A stretch of 43,698 bases of DNA from Prochlorococcus sp. AG-409-N21 (GCA_003215415.1 QCKK01000010.1:1-43698); one strand, 5' to 3'. Numbered from the stretch's first letter, positions 17,322 to 25,756 are shown. The notes: generated by a model from the letters alone, not told the origin. Numbers and translations: made by a program.

Positions 17322-17774
17322 ATGCTTCCTATTCTAAGCAATAAGATTCTAATAAGTCTTGAGATGAAAGAGCAAAGTCTTCAAGATATTGAAGCAAGTC
17401 TAAAAACTTATGTTCCCGATTCTATAAATAATGTGACGATACTAGAAATATCAATAGGCATATTTTTAGCCATGACCTGTAGCATTTTGTTTGCAAGAAT
17501 AGTTCAATCAAAACTTAAAGAAGAGGAAAATCAGACGATATCCACCATGCCATTCAAGACTTCTAGGACAATGATTATTTGGACAATTTTTTTTCTTGGA
17601 TTAAGTCTTATATTCGCAGGAATACTTCAATTGTTTGGGTTTTCAGGAATAGTACCATTGATCATTTCAATTCTAATATCACTTATCTCCGGTATTCCAA
17701 TGTGGACAGCAGTGAATGACTTGTTCGCTGAGATAGAATCAGGAACAATACGAGAAATAGACGAATATCTATGA
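17322..17774 (+). CDS. Small membrane protein, hypothetical
   Basis: An unrecognised protein of 150 residues with three hydrophobic helices (about 43-60, 86-106 and 108-130) and an acidic C-terminal end (AEIESGTIREIDEYL). A later ATG at 17364 would give 136 residues and removes only weakly structured N-terminal sequence, so the start is uncertain. It lies 12 bases after the UbiB-like gene and 15 bases before the pseudouridine synthase ATG, so it is probably co-transcribed with both. A role next to a membrane quinone kinase is possible but only suggested by position. Confidence 0.75.
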   Translation: MLPILSNKILISLEMKEQSLQDIEASLKTYVPDSINNVTILEISIGIFLAMTCSILFARIVQSKLKEEENQTISTMPFKTSRTMIIWTIFFLGLSLIFAGILQLFGFSGIVPLIISILISLISGIPMWTAVNDLFAEIESGTIREIDEYL

Positions 17775-17789
17775 TTGGATAGATTGATT

Positions 17790-18503
17790 ATGAATCAGCA
17801 TAGATTGCAAAAAATAATTTCTGCATCAGGCTTATGTTCTAGACGCGATGCAGAGGACCTTATAATACAGAAAAGAGTAAAAGTGAATGGTAATATTGCT
17901 GAGAAAGGAGAAAAGGTAGATCCAGACATAGACAAAATTCATGTGGATGATCTACTTATAAAGCCAAAGATCTTAAATCGGGTAATACTTATCAATAAAC
18001 CCGTCGGTGTTATTAGCAGTCGTAATGACCCACACCACAAGAATAATGTTCTAAATATTCTTCCAAAGAATTTACGAAAAGGACTGTATCCCGCTGGAAG
18101 ATTAGATATAAATAGTAGGGGTGCATTAATACTTACAAATAATGGCGAATTGACTTTCCGGATAACACACCCTAAGTTTTCACACCCAAAGACATATCAC
18201 GTACTAATAACTGGCAAACCATCACAAGCAGCATTAAAAGAATGGAGGGAAGGATTGATTCTTGACGGGAAGTTAACAATGAAGGCAGATGTCAAAGTCA
18301 TAAGATCACATGACCAGAAAAGCTTGATAAAGGTAGTCTTGAAGGAAGGTAGGAATAGACAAATCAGAAGAATAGTCCAACTGTTAGGACACAAAGTAAT
18401 CGACCTTCAGAGAACTGCAATTGGCAGTTTGCAATTAAATGGCCTACCAGAAGGTGGCTGGAGGGAGCTTGAAGAGTCAGAATGGTTAACCATTCTGAAG
18501 TAA
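17790..18503 (+). CDS. RsuA/RluB-family rRNA pseudouridine synthase
   Basis: Converts specific uridines in ribosomal RNA to pseudouridine. The N-terminal S4 domain (about 1-60; RLQKIISASGLCSRRDAE) is followed by the catalytic domain, with GRLDINSRG carrying catalytic D106, and the C-terminal GRNRQIRRIVQLLGH motif typical of the RsuA/RluB/RluE/RluF branch. The frame opens at a TTG at 17775, immediately after the upstream stop, but the ATG at 17790 (MNQHRLQK) matches the usual family start. The target (16S or 23S) is not decidable by eye; RluB-like is slightly favoured. Confidence 0.93.
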   Translation: MNQHRLQKIISASGLCSRRDAEDLIIQKRVKVNGNIAEKGEKVDPDIDKIHVDDLLIKPKILNRVILINKPVGVISSRNDPHHKNNVLNILPKNLRKGLYPAGRLDINSRGALILTNNGELTFRITHPKFSHPKTYHVLITGKPSQAALKEWREGLILDGKLTMKADVKVIRSHDQKSLIKVVLKEGRNRQIRRIVQLLGHKVIDLQRTAIGSLQLNGLPEGGWRELEESEWLTILK

Positions 18504-18522
18504 AACTGCAAAATTTGGATTA

Positions 18523-19434
18523 ATGAAACCTAAACTTCCAGGCATACGAATTAATTCAGGTCCTAATGAAGAAGGAAAAGCTTCAGGAATCTCGGATGAA
18601 ATGTTGTTAGAAGCAGGTAAATTGCTTAAAGAAAAAAGATTATTACTTAAACTTTCTATTAATGACTTAGCAATCAAAACTAGAATATCAACCGCTGTTA
18701 TAGAAGCAATTGAAAAAGGTTGGATTCACAAACTTCCTGAGCAAGCTTACCTTTCTGCAATGATACCTCGCCTTGAGAATGAGTTAGAACTTGCTCCAGG
18801 CTTACTTGATAAGTCTATAAAATATGAACAAGATAAACTAGCAAGAAATCAAAAAAGAAATCCAAGAAGGTTGAGCCTAAGTAATATTGATCTTCTCACT
18901 ACATGGCAGGGGACTGCAACTTACCTGGTAATTATTTTTATAAGTATTTTAGCGATTAACAATCAGCACAAAAGGATTGCCTTATTAAATAGTGAATCAA
19001 TCTACCCTGTCCCTATTAATGAAGAGCTATTAAAAACTGACATAGATCCAAACATTAGAAATGACCTCTTTAGAAAAACTAGGCCATTTTATGAATCAAA
19101 GAGAAAGTCGGCAATTGACTGGTTATATTCAACATCTGGCGAAAGTATTACTACAAAGAATACTGGAAAACTCAAAATAATACTTTATAAGTCTAAGAAA
19201 TTAACTCTAGAAGATGCTAAAGGCAATAAGACAGATCTAGCTAATGTCAAAGGAACATTAGCTCTCGAAGTATTCACCCCTGGAATACTTAAAGTCACTC
19301 CGCCACCTGCCGGTAAAGATCAAATTATCTGGGAGGGGGAAAAATATACTAATAATGTAAATAATCTAGGTATTTATCGACTAAATAAATTGTCTAATAG
19401 CTCTGAAGTGAATTTAGAATACCGTCCCCAATAA
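18523..19434 (+). CDS. RodZ-like membrane-anchored helix-turn-helix protein
   Basis: A 303-residue bitopic protein with the RodZ arrangement. A cytoplasmic Xre-type HTH (about 28-92; LLEAGKLLKEKR, LSINDLAIKTRIS, ALPEQ-like LPEQAYLSAM) is followed by a basic linker, one membrane helix (about 131-146) and a C-terminal domain with small beta strands (about 205-300). RodZ links MreB to the wall-elongation machinery; the HTH contacts MreB rather than DNA. Similarity in the HTH is clear; the C-terminal domain is divergent. The last 61 bases overlap the convergent malQ gene. It follows the pseudouridine synthase by 19 bases. Confidence 0.8.
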   Translation: MKPKLPGIRINSGPNEEGKASGISDEMLLEAGKLLKEKRLLLKLSINDLAIKTRISTAVIEAIEKGWIHKLPEQAYLSAMIPRLENELELAPGLLDKSIKYEQDKLARNQKRNPRRLSLSNIDLLTTWQGTATYLVIIFISILAINNQHKRIALLNSESIYPVPINEELLKTDIDPNIRNDLFRKTRPFYESKRKSAIDWLYSTSGESITTKNTGKLKIILYKSKKLTLEDAKGNKTDLANVKGTLALEVFTPGILKVTPPPAGKDQIIWEGEKYTNNVNNLGIYRLNKLSNSSEVNLEYRPQ

Positions 19435-20936
19435 GCAGCACGTTCTCCATATTCTTTTAAAGCCATCTCAAGTCTTGAGTCAAATGAAGGAATTCTCCAA
19501 GACCAATTTTTCTCAGTAGTGCCAGGCTCATTAAAACGAGCATCATTTCCTAGACAAAGTAAGTCCTGAATTTGAGTAACAACCAAACAAGCTTCGGAAC
19601 AAAGTCCCAATTCAAGAAGTTGCCACGAAGGAGAATCTACTGTTTTACCTAAATATCTCGAAATTACTTCTCTTGATTTTGCATCTAACTCGTTCCACCA
19701 ACCAACTGTAGTTGGATTATCATGAGTTCCATTATAAACAATCCATCTATATCCATTAATATTTTCAGGCAAATAAGGGTTATCTAAATTTCCATCAAAA
19801 GCAAACTGAAGTATCTTCATTCCTGACAATGCAAATTTGTCGCGTAATTTCTCAACTTGAGGAGTAATTACTCCTAGATCTTCTGCAACCAAAGGTAATC
19901 TCCCATCACAATCATGTCGAAAAAATTCCAATATTTCTTCCCCAGGCGACTCGATCCAATATCCATTTTCTGCTGTAACCTCATTAGAAGGCACGGCCCA
20001 AAAAGAAGATAAGCCGCGGAAATGGTCTAATCGCAAAAAATCAACCAAATGCATTTGGCGTGAAAATCTTCTTCGCCACCATTTATATTTGTCCAATTTA
20101 TGGGATTCCCATTCATACGTTGGAGATCCCCATAATTGACCAGTAGATGAGAAATAATCAGGAGGAACTCCAGCCTGAATCCTTAACTCACCATTGCTAG
20201 AAATAGTGAATAAATCCCTATTACTCCATACATCTGAACTGTCATGTGAAACATAAAAAGGAATATCGCCAAAAAGAGAAACTCCTAATTTCTTTGCAAG
20301 TTTTTTAATCGACTGCCATTGACGGTCAACATGCCATTGAAGCAGCTGATGTTCTAAAAGTTTCTCGTTATGCCTTTCTTTCCAACTTTCCAAGTGATTC
20401 TTATCGTAGGTGGCAACCTTTTCGGGCCATTCCCACCAGGGAAGGTCTTCATAAAACTCTCTAATTGACATAAACAAAGAGTGGTCTTCTAACCAATATT
20501 GTTTACTGCGCCAATTCAAAAAGCTTCGATGATTTTTATTATCCACATCAGGCCAGGCCTTCCTAAGGAGATAGCCCAGTTTCCTACTATGTTTTTGAAG
20601 CAAATTAAAATCAACTAGTGAATTTTCATGATGTTGTTTTTCTCTTCTAAGCTCTTTGAACGATGTATGAGGCAAGTAACAGCCAAGTACAAGTTCCTCA
20701 ACATCAATAAGCCAAGGATTAAGAGCAAAACTAGAAGGCGAATTATATGGAGAACCTGTTACATCTGGTGGAGCCAGTGGAAGAAACTGCCAAACACCTA
20801 TTCCGGAATTTGAGAGGTAATTGAGCCATCTTTCAGAAGCTTTCCCTAAAGTTCCACAAAAAGAATCTCCTGGCAGAGATGTTGGATGCAACAAGACTCC
20901 AACAGTCCGTGCCAATGAACAATTAGGTTGATTCAT
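19374..20936 (-). CDS. malQ: 4-alpha-glucanotransferase (amylomaltase, GH77)
   Basis: Transfers alpha-1,4-glucan segments between maltooligosaccharides, working on glycogen breakdown products in the cytoplasm. GH77 motifs are intact: LRLDHFRG with nucleophile D304, LVAEDLG with acid/base E352, and NGTHDN with transition-state D406 (numbered from the ATG at 20936). The frame extends to 20963, but MNQPNCSLAR at 20936 is the natural start. The 520-residue length is normal for the bacterial form without an N-terminal extension. Its 3' end overlaps the RodZ-like gene by 61 bases, tail to tail. Confidence 0.96.
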   Translation of the reverse strand: MNQPNCSLARTVGVLLHPTSLPGDSFCGTLGKASERWLNYLSNSGIGVWQFLPLAPPDVTGSPYNSPSSFALNPWLIDVEELVLGCYLPHTSFKELRREKQHHENSLVDFNLLQKHSRKLGYLLRKAWPDVDNKNHRSFLNWRSKQYWLEDHSLFMSIREFYEDLPWWEWPEKVATYDKNHLESWKERHNEKLLEHQLLQWHVDRQWQSIKKLAKKLGVSLFGDIPFYVSHDSSDVWSNRDLFTISSNGELRIQAGVPPDYFSSTGQLWGSPTYEWESHKLDKYKWWRRRFSRQMHLVDFLRLDHFRGLSSFWAVPSNEVTAENGYWIESPGEEILEFFRHDCDGRLPLVAEDLGVITPQVEKLRDKFALSGMKILQFAFDGNLDNPYLPENINGYRWIVYNGTHDNPTTVGWWNELDAKSREVISRYLGKTVDSPSWQLLELGLCSEACLVVTQIQDLLCLGNDARFNEPGTTEKNWSWRIPSFDSRLEMALKEYGERAAYWGRYSKFTSELLDNLFSR

Positions 20937-21168
20937 GGGATAACTGCAAATGAGAACAAACAATCAAAACAAATTTGAAAATTGCTGTCTCAACCCAAAA
21001 AAAGTGGGACCTCATCTCTATAAAATCATTTGTCTGGCATAACATTTAATTTTTATCCAGGTTTTTAGGCCAAGAGAGAAAGCAACAAGTTTGTTAATTA
21101 TATACATACAATTTTACTAAAATGGTCTAAATCTAAGAAAGTCGAATCAAAAGCTCCCACTTAATTGG

Positions 21169-22056
21169 GTGGCAAGAGCATCTAACAGGCTGAATTCGAT
21201 GCTACACAAAAGGAACTACTTGCTTGGGAAACATCCTGGAAGAACTTTACAAAGGCTAGGTGCGGCCATAGGAGGTTGCTGGATTGCTAGCAACCTCCTC
21301 AATATTATCTGGCCCAATACACAAGTATTTAATCGAAATAGCTCATCTTCCTATACTGAGAAGACACTTAAAAAGACGATTAATTTACTAGTGATCCACA
21401 ATGATTCTGACCTTATAGCTAATACAAGAAGTAATTATCTAGCTAATCTTTCAACGCCAAATAATATAATGCTTTTTACATTTAAAGATAACAAACCTCC
21501 AGAAATATTGATAATCTCTAAAGGATATAAAGTCTTCTCTCCAATAAATAATCAAAAGATATCGCTATATAGAATTTATAAAGATCTTGGCCTTGAGGCT
21601 ACTAGACTTATTTTATCAAAAGCTATTGAAAAACAACCAAAGAAAATTCAAAGGTACATCATAATTCCAAAAAATGGACTTAAGCTTTTTATTAATAGTC
21701 TAGGAGGAATAAGAATAAGCTCAAAAGGACATCCAAAAGAAGTCATAAACAAGAAAAGTGTTTTGGGAGGAATTAATTCCAACTTAATAATACTATCTAA
21801 TGGGAAGCAAGTAGATGAATATTTAAATCAGAATAACTCCAGTATAAAAGAGAAGAATAACATCAATGGTATTCAGAGTGTTGCATTTGGAATACAGAAA
21901 AGATTAAAAGATAAACTTATCATTTCTCGTATTAGTAATATTACAAGCCAGTTTCATGAACAAATAGAAACAAACCTTTCAGTAGAGGAGCTAGAAGCCC
22001 TTATTTTGTCAGCAACTAGCACAAATCAATTTCCAATTGTACAAATAGCTCACTAG
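21169..22056 (+). CDS. LytR-CpsA-Psr-like protein lacking catalytic residues
   Basis: A 295-residue protein with a basic N-terminus, one membrane helix (about 30-48) and an exported region. Residues 68-180 resemble an LCP domain in layout: a first strand KTINLLVIHND, a mid-segment LIISKGYKVF where active LCP enzymes have a PRDT-type Arg/Asp motif, and YIIIPKNGLKLFINSLGGI, closely matching the LCP strand-helix-LGGI. The phosphate-binding arginines and metal-binding Asp of active enzymes are not seen, and the usual C-terminal D-x-x-R-x-x-RQQ region reads KEKNNINGIQ. The start is GTG 21169; ATG 21199 is an alternative. It converges on the next gene, sharing four bases. Confidence 0.6.
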   Translation: MARASNRLNSMLHKRNYLLGKHPGRTLQRLGAAIGGCWIASNLLNIIWPNTQVFNRNSSSSYTEKTLKKTINLLVIHNDSDLIANTRSNYLANLSTPNNIMLFTFKDNKPPEILIISKGYKVFSPINNQKISLYRIYKDLGLEATRLILSKAIEKQPKKIQRYIIIPKNGLKLFINSLGGIRISSKGHPKEVINKKSVLGGINSNLIILSNGKQVDEYLNQNNSSIKEKNNINGIQSVAFGIQKRLKDKLIISRISNITSQFHEQIETNLSVEELEALILSATSTNQFPIVQIAH

Positions 22057-22739
22057 TCACCCATAAGACTACCCAATCGAATCTTTATCAAAGAAATAAT
22101 ATGCAAAAGGTTCTCCTCTTCAATTTCCTGAGCTGATTTTGCTAGGGAGTCTTCTTGCTTATTAGCCAATGAAGCATGTGATGCAATACACCCGAGCCAA
22201 GCCAAACCATCAGAACATCTGCTTTTGGCATTCCAAGAACCACCTATTTGGACAATCCCAATTAATCGGACTGACAAAGCCGAACAGAGAGCAGAATAAG
22301 CAGGTACAACTCCTGGGACAACGCCTTCAGATTGAGTTGTCGCCATTAACAAAACTGGTTGTCTCCAGTCAGCTAATGACTGAATCCAACTATCACCTGC
22401 TTCGTCGAGCCTCGCTACATCACCATTAAGCTGCACGAGAACTTTCGCGGAAGGCAAATTATTAAGAACCGCATGAGGTTTGTCTTCGCAATTGTGCTTA
22501 ATCAAGCCTCCTCCCCAGGCGCTTGAGAGAGCAAGAGAGCCAATACTCATCTCCTCTTCAGAGAGATGGCCTGCTCCAACAAGAAAAGGAATTGATGAAT
22601 TCATACAGGTTGAGATACAAAAAGAACTTTGATTAGGTGACGCAACAGCATTACCATCATTGATAAGAAGATATTGCTCGCGGCCGACGTGACCAGTTTC
22701 CTTACCGCAGCCCTCAACGAACAAGAGCAGGTCAAACAT
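22053..22739 (-). CDS. Conserved hypothetical protein next to prs
   Basis: I do not recognise this 228-residue soluble protein. Distinct segments look conserved-protein-like: YLLINDGNAVASP near residue 23, PFLVGAGHLSEEEMSIGSLAL, SAWGGGL, and ADWRQPVLLMATTQSEG, followed by a Gly-rich strand LIGIVQIGG. No signal peptide or membrane helix is seen. The 5' end is unusual: the only ATG (22739) and an in-frame TTG (22724) both lie inside the divergent prs coding region, and no ATG, GTG or TTG occurs between 22722 and the first conserved-looking residues. The real start may therefore overlap prs. The stop shares CTAG with the convergent LCP-like gene. Confidence 0.72.
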   Translation of the reverse strand: MFDLLLFVEGCGKETGHVGREQYLLINDGNAVASPNQSSFCISTCMNSSIPFLVGAGHLSEEEMSIGSLALSSAWGGGLIKHNCEDKPHAVLNNLPSAKVLVQLNGDVARLDEAGDSWIQSLADWRQPVLLMATTQSEGVVPGVVPAYSALCSALSVRLIGIVQIGGSWNAKSRCSDGLAWLGCIASHASLANKQEDSLAKSAQEIEEENLLHIISLIKIRLGSLMGD

Positions 22740-23684
22740 GACACACGTCGTCTGAGGCTATTTAGCGGTACCTCTAATCATGTGCTTGCTAGAGAAATAG
22801 CTTCATATCTTGGGGTTAGCGATGGTCCACTTGTATGCAAAAGATTTGCTGATGGAGAACTTTATATTCAAATTAAGCAATCAATTCGTGGATGTGATGT
22901 ATTCCTAGTCCAACCAACCTGTGCTCCAGTCAACGATAATCTGATGGAATTGATGATAATGGTAGATGCTTGTAAGCGAGCTTCTGCTAGACAAATAACT
23001 GCTGTAATACCCTATTACGGATATGCAAGGGCTGATCGCAAAACCGCAGGAAGAGAATCAATTACAGCCAAATTAACAGCAAACCTTTTGGTCAAATCAG
23101 GAGTAGATAGAGTTCTGGCTATGGATTTGCATTCTGCACAAATCCAAGGCTATTTCGACATCCCTTGTGACCATATATATGGATCCCCTGTATTAGTAGA
23201 TTATTTATCAACTAAAGAATTAGGTGAAATCGTTGTCGTTTCACCTGACGTAGGAGGAGTTGCTAGAGCAAGAGCATTTGCCAAGCAAATGAATGATGCA
23301 CCCCTAGCAATAATTGACAAAAGACGAGCTGCTCACAATGTTTCTGAAAGCCTGACTGTTATAGGAGATGTAGCAGGCAAAACAGCAATACTTATCGATG
23401 ACATGATTGATACAGGAGGTACTATTTGTGCAGGAGGAAAATTACTAAGACAGCAAGGAGCAAATAGAGTTATTGCTTGTGCATCTCATGCGGTTTTTTC
23501 TCCCCCTTCTTGCGAAAGGCTTTCCGAAGAAGGTCTATTTGAACAAGTAATAGTTACAAATAGCATTCCAGTAAACAGCAGCCAATCATTTTCTCAATTA
23601 AAAGTTTTATCAGTTGCAAATATGCTTGGCGAGGCTATCTGGCGAATACATGAAGAAAGCTCAGTCAGCTCAATGTTCAGATAG
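22689..23684 (+). CDS. prs: Ribose-phosphate pyrophosphokinase (PRPP synthase)
   Basis: Makes phosphoribosyl pyrophosphate from ribose 5-phosphate and ATP for purine, pyrimidine, histidine, tryptophan and NAD synthesis. The core motifs are intact: LFSGTSN, KRFADGEL, the flexible-loop segment YYGYARADRK, the ribose-5-phosphate region VVSPDVGGVARA and the PRPP loop LIDDMIDTGGTI. The frame is open from 22674, but the GTG at 22689 gives MTSFLTAALNEQEQ, which fits picocyanobacterial Prs as I remember it. The length from there is 331 residues. The first 51 bases overlap the divergent hypothetical if that gene starts at 22739. Confidence 0.96.
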   Translation: MTSFLTAALNEQEQVKHDTRRLRLFSGTSNHVLAREIASYLGVSDGPLVCKRFADGELYIQIKQSIRGCDVFLVQPTCAPVNDNLMELMIMVDACKRASARQITAVIPYYGYARADRKTAGRESITAKLTANLLVKSGVDRVLAMDLHSAQIQGYFDIPCDHIYGSPVLVDYLSTKELGEIVVVSPDVGGVARARAFAKQMNDAPLAIIDKRRAAHNVSESLTVIGDVAGKTAILIDDMIDTGGTICAGGKLLRQQGANRVIACASHAVFSPPSCERLSEEGLFEQVIVTNSIPVNSSQSFSQLKVLSVANMLGEAIWRIHEESSVSSMFR

Positions 23685-23725
23685 TTTGGATTTAAAATAT
23701 TCTAAAGTAATAGAAACTCTGTTAA

Positions 23726-24178
23726 CTATCTTGATTTGAGTTTTTGTTTAATTTCTTCTGCTCTATCAGTTATTTCCGCGGGCAAAAGTTTTGGGCACAT
23801 ATCAGATGCTCTAAGAAAGACTTGAGATTCTACCCACTTGCCAAGTTCTTCATCAGAAAATTTCTTTCTTCTGGCTGGAATCCTACTTCCATGAAGATCT
23901 TTAATCACGCCGAAAGTTGGTCTCATCGAAATTATTGCTGCCTTAGGTAGTTCTATCTTTGAATCAAGCGCTATGCACAAAGATTGGGTTGAGATGCCTA
24001 AATATGCCATAAGTTCTTTCTCATTCGCTGGGGTTACCTTTAAAGACCTTGCTTTCTGAGCAAAAGCTGAAGGGATTAAAAAGCCAACAGAAGTTAAAAC
24101 AAAAACTGCTGCTATTGATGGACGCAGTGTCCGATTAAGAAAGCTCAAAGGAAAATGAATTGATAATTTGGTCACCAT
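23726..24178 (-). CDS. Small secreted protein, hypothetical
   Basis: 150 residues with a signal peptide: a basic N-terminus, a hydrophobic core (about 20-37) and a likely signal peptidase I site AFA-Q at 40/41. The mature part is about 110 residues with two cysteines (C68 and C128) that could form a disulfide, then a Lys-rich helical C-terminus. The segment TPANEKELMAYLGISTQSLC recalls a family of short exported proteins in marine picocyanobacteria whose function I cannot name. It converges on prs; 8-bp inverted repeats that include both stop codons (23679-23686, 23724-23731) may help end transcription. Confidence 0.75.
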   Translation of the reverse strand: MVTKLSIHFPLSFLNRTLRPSIAAVFVLTSVGFLIPSAFAQKARSLKVTPANEKELMAYLGISTQSLCIALDSKIELPKAAIISMRPTFGVIKDLHGSRIPARRKKFSDEELGKWVESQVFLRASDMCPKLLPAEITDRAEEIKQKLKSR

Positions 24179-24410
24179 GTTGCCTTATTTAACGAGGAAT
24201 TACCCCTATAAGTGCCTAGTTTTAAGTCAGCTTCTGCACCGGTTCGATAACTGGAATAGTTGGAGAGATGCAATTACCACAGTTTTTCGAGCTGTAGGGG
24301 GCATAAAGCACATTTAATTGGTACCTTTTTCATCATTAACGCTCTAGTTGCTTTCCAATACAAAGCCAACACTCATAATGTGTTCTTAATCCTTCAAAGA
24401 ACCCGCCATT

Positions 24411-25562
24411 GTGGATGGTGTGGAAGCTCAAAAGCGACAACAGCTAATTCTGTTGCTTGTGGCATCACGCCACCACCTATCAAGAGGTGACATACGATCT
24501 TTGGTCAAATTTCTTGAGGCAGAAGATTGTGGGTTTGAAGTGACACTTCAAGTATCTGATCCGGTAGAACAACCAGAATTACTTGAACTGCATCGACTTG
24601 TTGCAATTCCTGCTCTAGTAAAACTTTCGCCAGCTCCTAAACAAATCTTCGCCGGTAGCAGCATATTTTCTCAGCTGCGTGGGTGGCTACCAAGATGGCA
24701 ACAAGAAGAAGTAATTACAGGACTTGGACTTAGCTTGCGACCCACAGATCTTGACACAAATAGAACTCAAAGAGAGTTTCAGTTAGAAGACGAACTGCTC
24801 GTATTACGCCAAGAAAACTCCACTCTTATAAAACGCTTACATTCACAAGAAAGCCTTCTAAGAATGGTTGCTCATGAACTGAGGACCCCTCTTACCGCTG
24901 CTGCTCTAGCCGTACAAAGTCAACAATTAGGCCAAATAAATCTAAAGCAATTTCAAGATGTAATAAAAAGGAGGCTGGATGAAATAGAAGTTCTTTCTAA
25001 GGACCTTTTAGAAGTAGGAAGTACCGAGTGGGAAGCTCTTTTCAATCCGCAATGTTTAAGTCTTGCAAATATTGCAGCTGAATCAATCCTCGAACTTGAG
25101 AAATTCTGGCTTAAAAGAAATATTGAAATTAATACTGATGTCCCAACTGATCTACCAAAAGTATTTGCTGATCAGAGGAGAATGCGTCAGGTGCTTTTAA
25201 ATCTATTGGAAAATGCTTTGAAATTTACTGAATCAGGAGGAAAAATTTCCTTAACAATGTTGCATAGAACAGATCAGTGGATAGAAGTAAGCGTTTGTGA
25301 CAATGGACCAGGCATTCCTGAAGACGAGCAGCAAAGAATATTTCTTGATCGTGTAAGGCTTCCCCAAACGTCAGGGAAGGCATCCGGTTTCGGAGTAGGA
25401 CTCTCTGTCTGTCGGAGGATTGTAGAAGTGCACGGTGGACGAATCTGGGTAACTTCTGACCCAGGGGAAGGTGCTTGCTTCTATTTCACCGTCCCCGTCT
25501 GGCAAGGCCAGAAACAAGAAATGATCGACTCCTCCTTGACGGAGGGCGAGGCTGGCCCGTAG
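24411..25562 (+). CDS. sasA: Circadian output histidine kinase SasA
   Basis: A sensor kinase that reads KaiC through its KaiB-like N-terminal domain and phosphorylates the response regulator RpaA. The N-terminal thioredoxin/KaiB-like domain spans about 10-100. The H-box is [10 protein letters not shown] with phosphorylated H155, the N-box is [11 protein letters not shown], and the ATP-lid motifs DNGPGIPE and GFGVGLSVC are intact. The start is GTG 24411. Prochlorococcus is known to lack KaiA, and SasA there works with KaiB and KaiC as an hourglass-type timer. The last 70 bases are GC-rich and full of short inverted repeats, one complementary to the downstream tRNA. Confidence 0.95.
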   Translation: MDGVEAQKRQQLILLLVASRHHLSRGDIRSLVKFLEAEDCGFEVTLQVSDPVEQPELLELHRLVAIPALVKLSPAPKQIFAGSSIFSQLRGWLPRWQQEEVITGLGLSLRPTDLDTNRTQREFQLEDELLVLRQENSTLIKRLHSQESLLRMVAHELRTPLTAAALAVQSQQLGQINLKQFQDVIKRRLDEIEVLSKDLLEVGSTEWEALFNPQCLSLANIAAESILELEKFWLKRNIEINTDVPTDLPKVFADQRRMRQVLLNLLENALKFTESGGKISLTMLHRTDQWIEVSVCDNGPGIPEDEQQRIFLDRVRLPQTSGKASGFGVGLSVCRRIVEVHGGRIWVTSDPGEGACFYFTVPVWQGQKQEMIDSSLTEGEAGP

Positions 25563-25610
25563 CTTTCCAAGGTGATCTTATGCAATTAGTCAAAGGTCAC
25601 GGCCTCGCCC
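25544..25610 (+). repeat. Inverted repeat linking sasA 3' end to tRNA-Glu 5' end
   Basis: GGGCGAGGC (25544-25552, in the last codons of sasA) and GCCTCGCCC (25602-25610, covering the first four bases of the tRNA) are exact reverse complements with a 49-base spacer. In a read-through transcript this could compete with the tRNA acceptor stem. The sasA end also contains CCTCC-TTGAC-GGAGG, which mimics the tRNA anticodon stem CCTCC/GGAGG. Confidence 0.45.
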
Positions 25611-25679
25611 CCATCGTCTAGAGGCCTAGGACACCTCCCTTTCACGGAGGCGACAGGGGTTCGAATCCCCTTGGGGGTA
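25607..25679 (+). tRNA. trnE: tRNA-Glu (UUC)
   Basis: A 73-nt cloverleaf. The acceptor arm is GCCCCCA paired with TGGGGGT (G1-U72 wobble) plus discriminator A. The D-arm follows, then the anticodon stem CCTCC/GGAGG around loop CTTTCAC with anticodon TTC, and the T-arm AGGGG-TTCGAAT-CCCCT. It closely resembles chloroplast tRNA-Glu. The CCA end is not encoded. In cyanobacteria this tRNA also supplies glutamate for 5-aminolevulinate, hence chlorophyll and heme, via glutamyl-tRNA reductase. It lies 44 bases after sasA. Confidence 0.97.
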
Positions 25680-25713
25680 TAAAACAAAATCTAACTACAA
25701 GTAATACGTTTAA

Positions 25714-25739
25714 CTTTTCTTAAATCCATCTAAGAAAAG
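25714..25739 (+). terminator. Hairpin downstream of tRNA-Glu
   Basis: CTTTTCTTA (25714-25722) and TAAGAAAAG (25731-25739) form a perfect 9-bp stem with an 8-base loop, 35 bases past the tRNA. The following plus-strand sequence (AGTTTGTC) is only weakly T-rich, so this is either a modest terminator or a 3' processing barrier for the tRNA transcript. Confidence 0.45.
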
Positions 25740-25756
25740 AGTTTGTCGAGAAAAGA

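Noticed and set aside
20950-21042. 30-codon open frame between malQ and the LCP-like gene
   Set aside because: Short, no motif, overlaps the malQ promoter region; no evidence of a peptide.
24230-24252. GGTTCGATAAC, reminiscent of a tRNA T-loop
   Set aside because: No matching acceptor, D or anticodon arms around it.
24260-24490. 76-codon open frame ahead of sasA
   Set aside because: Extends into sasA in a different frame, Cys/His-rich by chance, no family resemblance; the gap more likely holds the sasA promoter.
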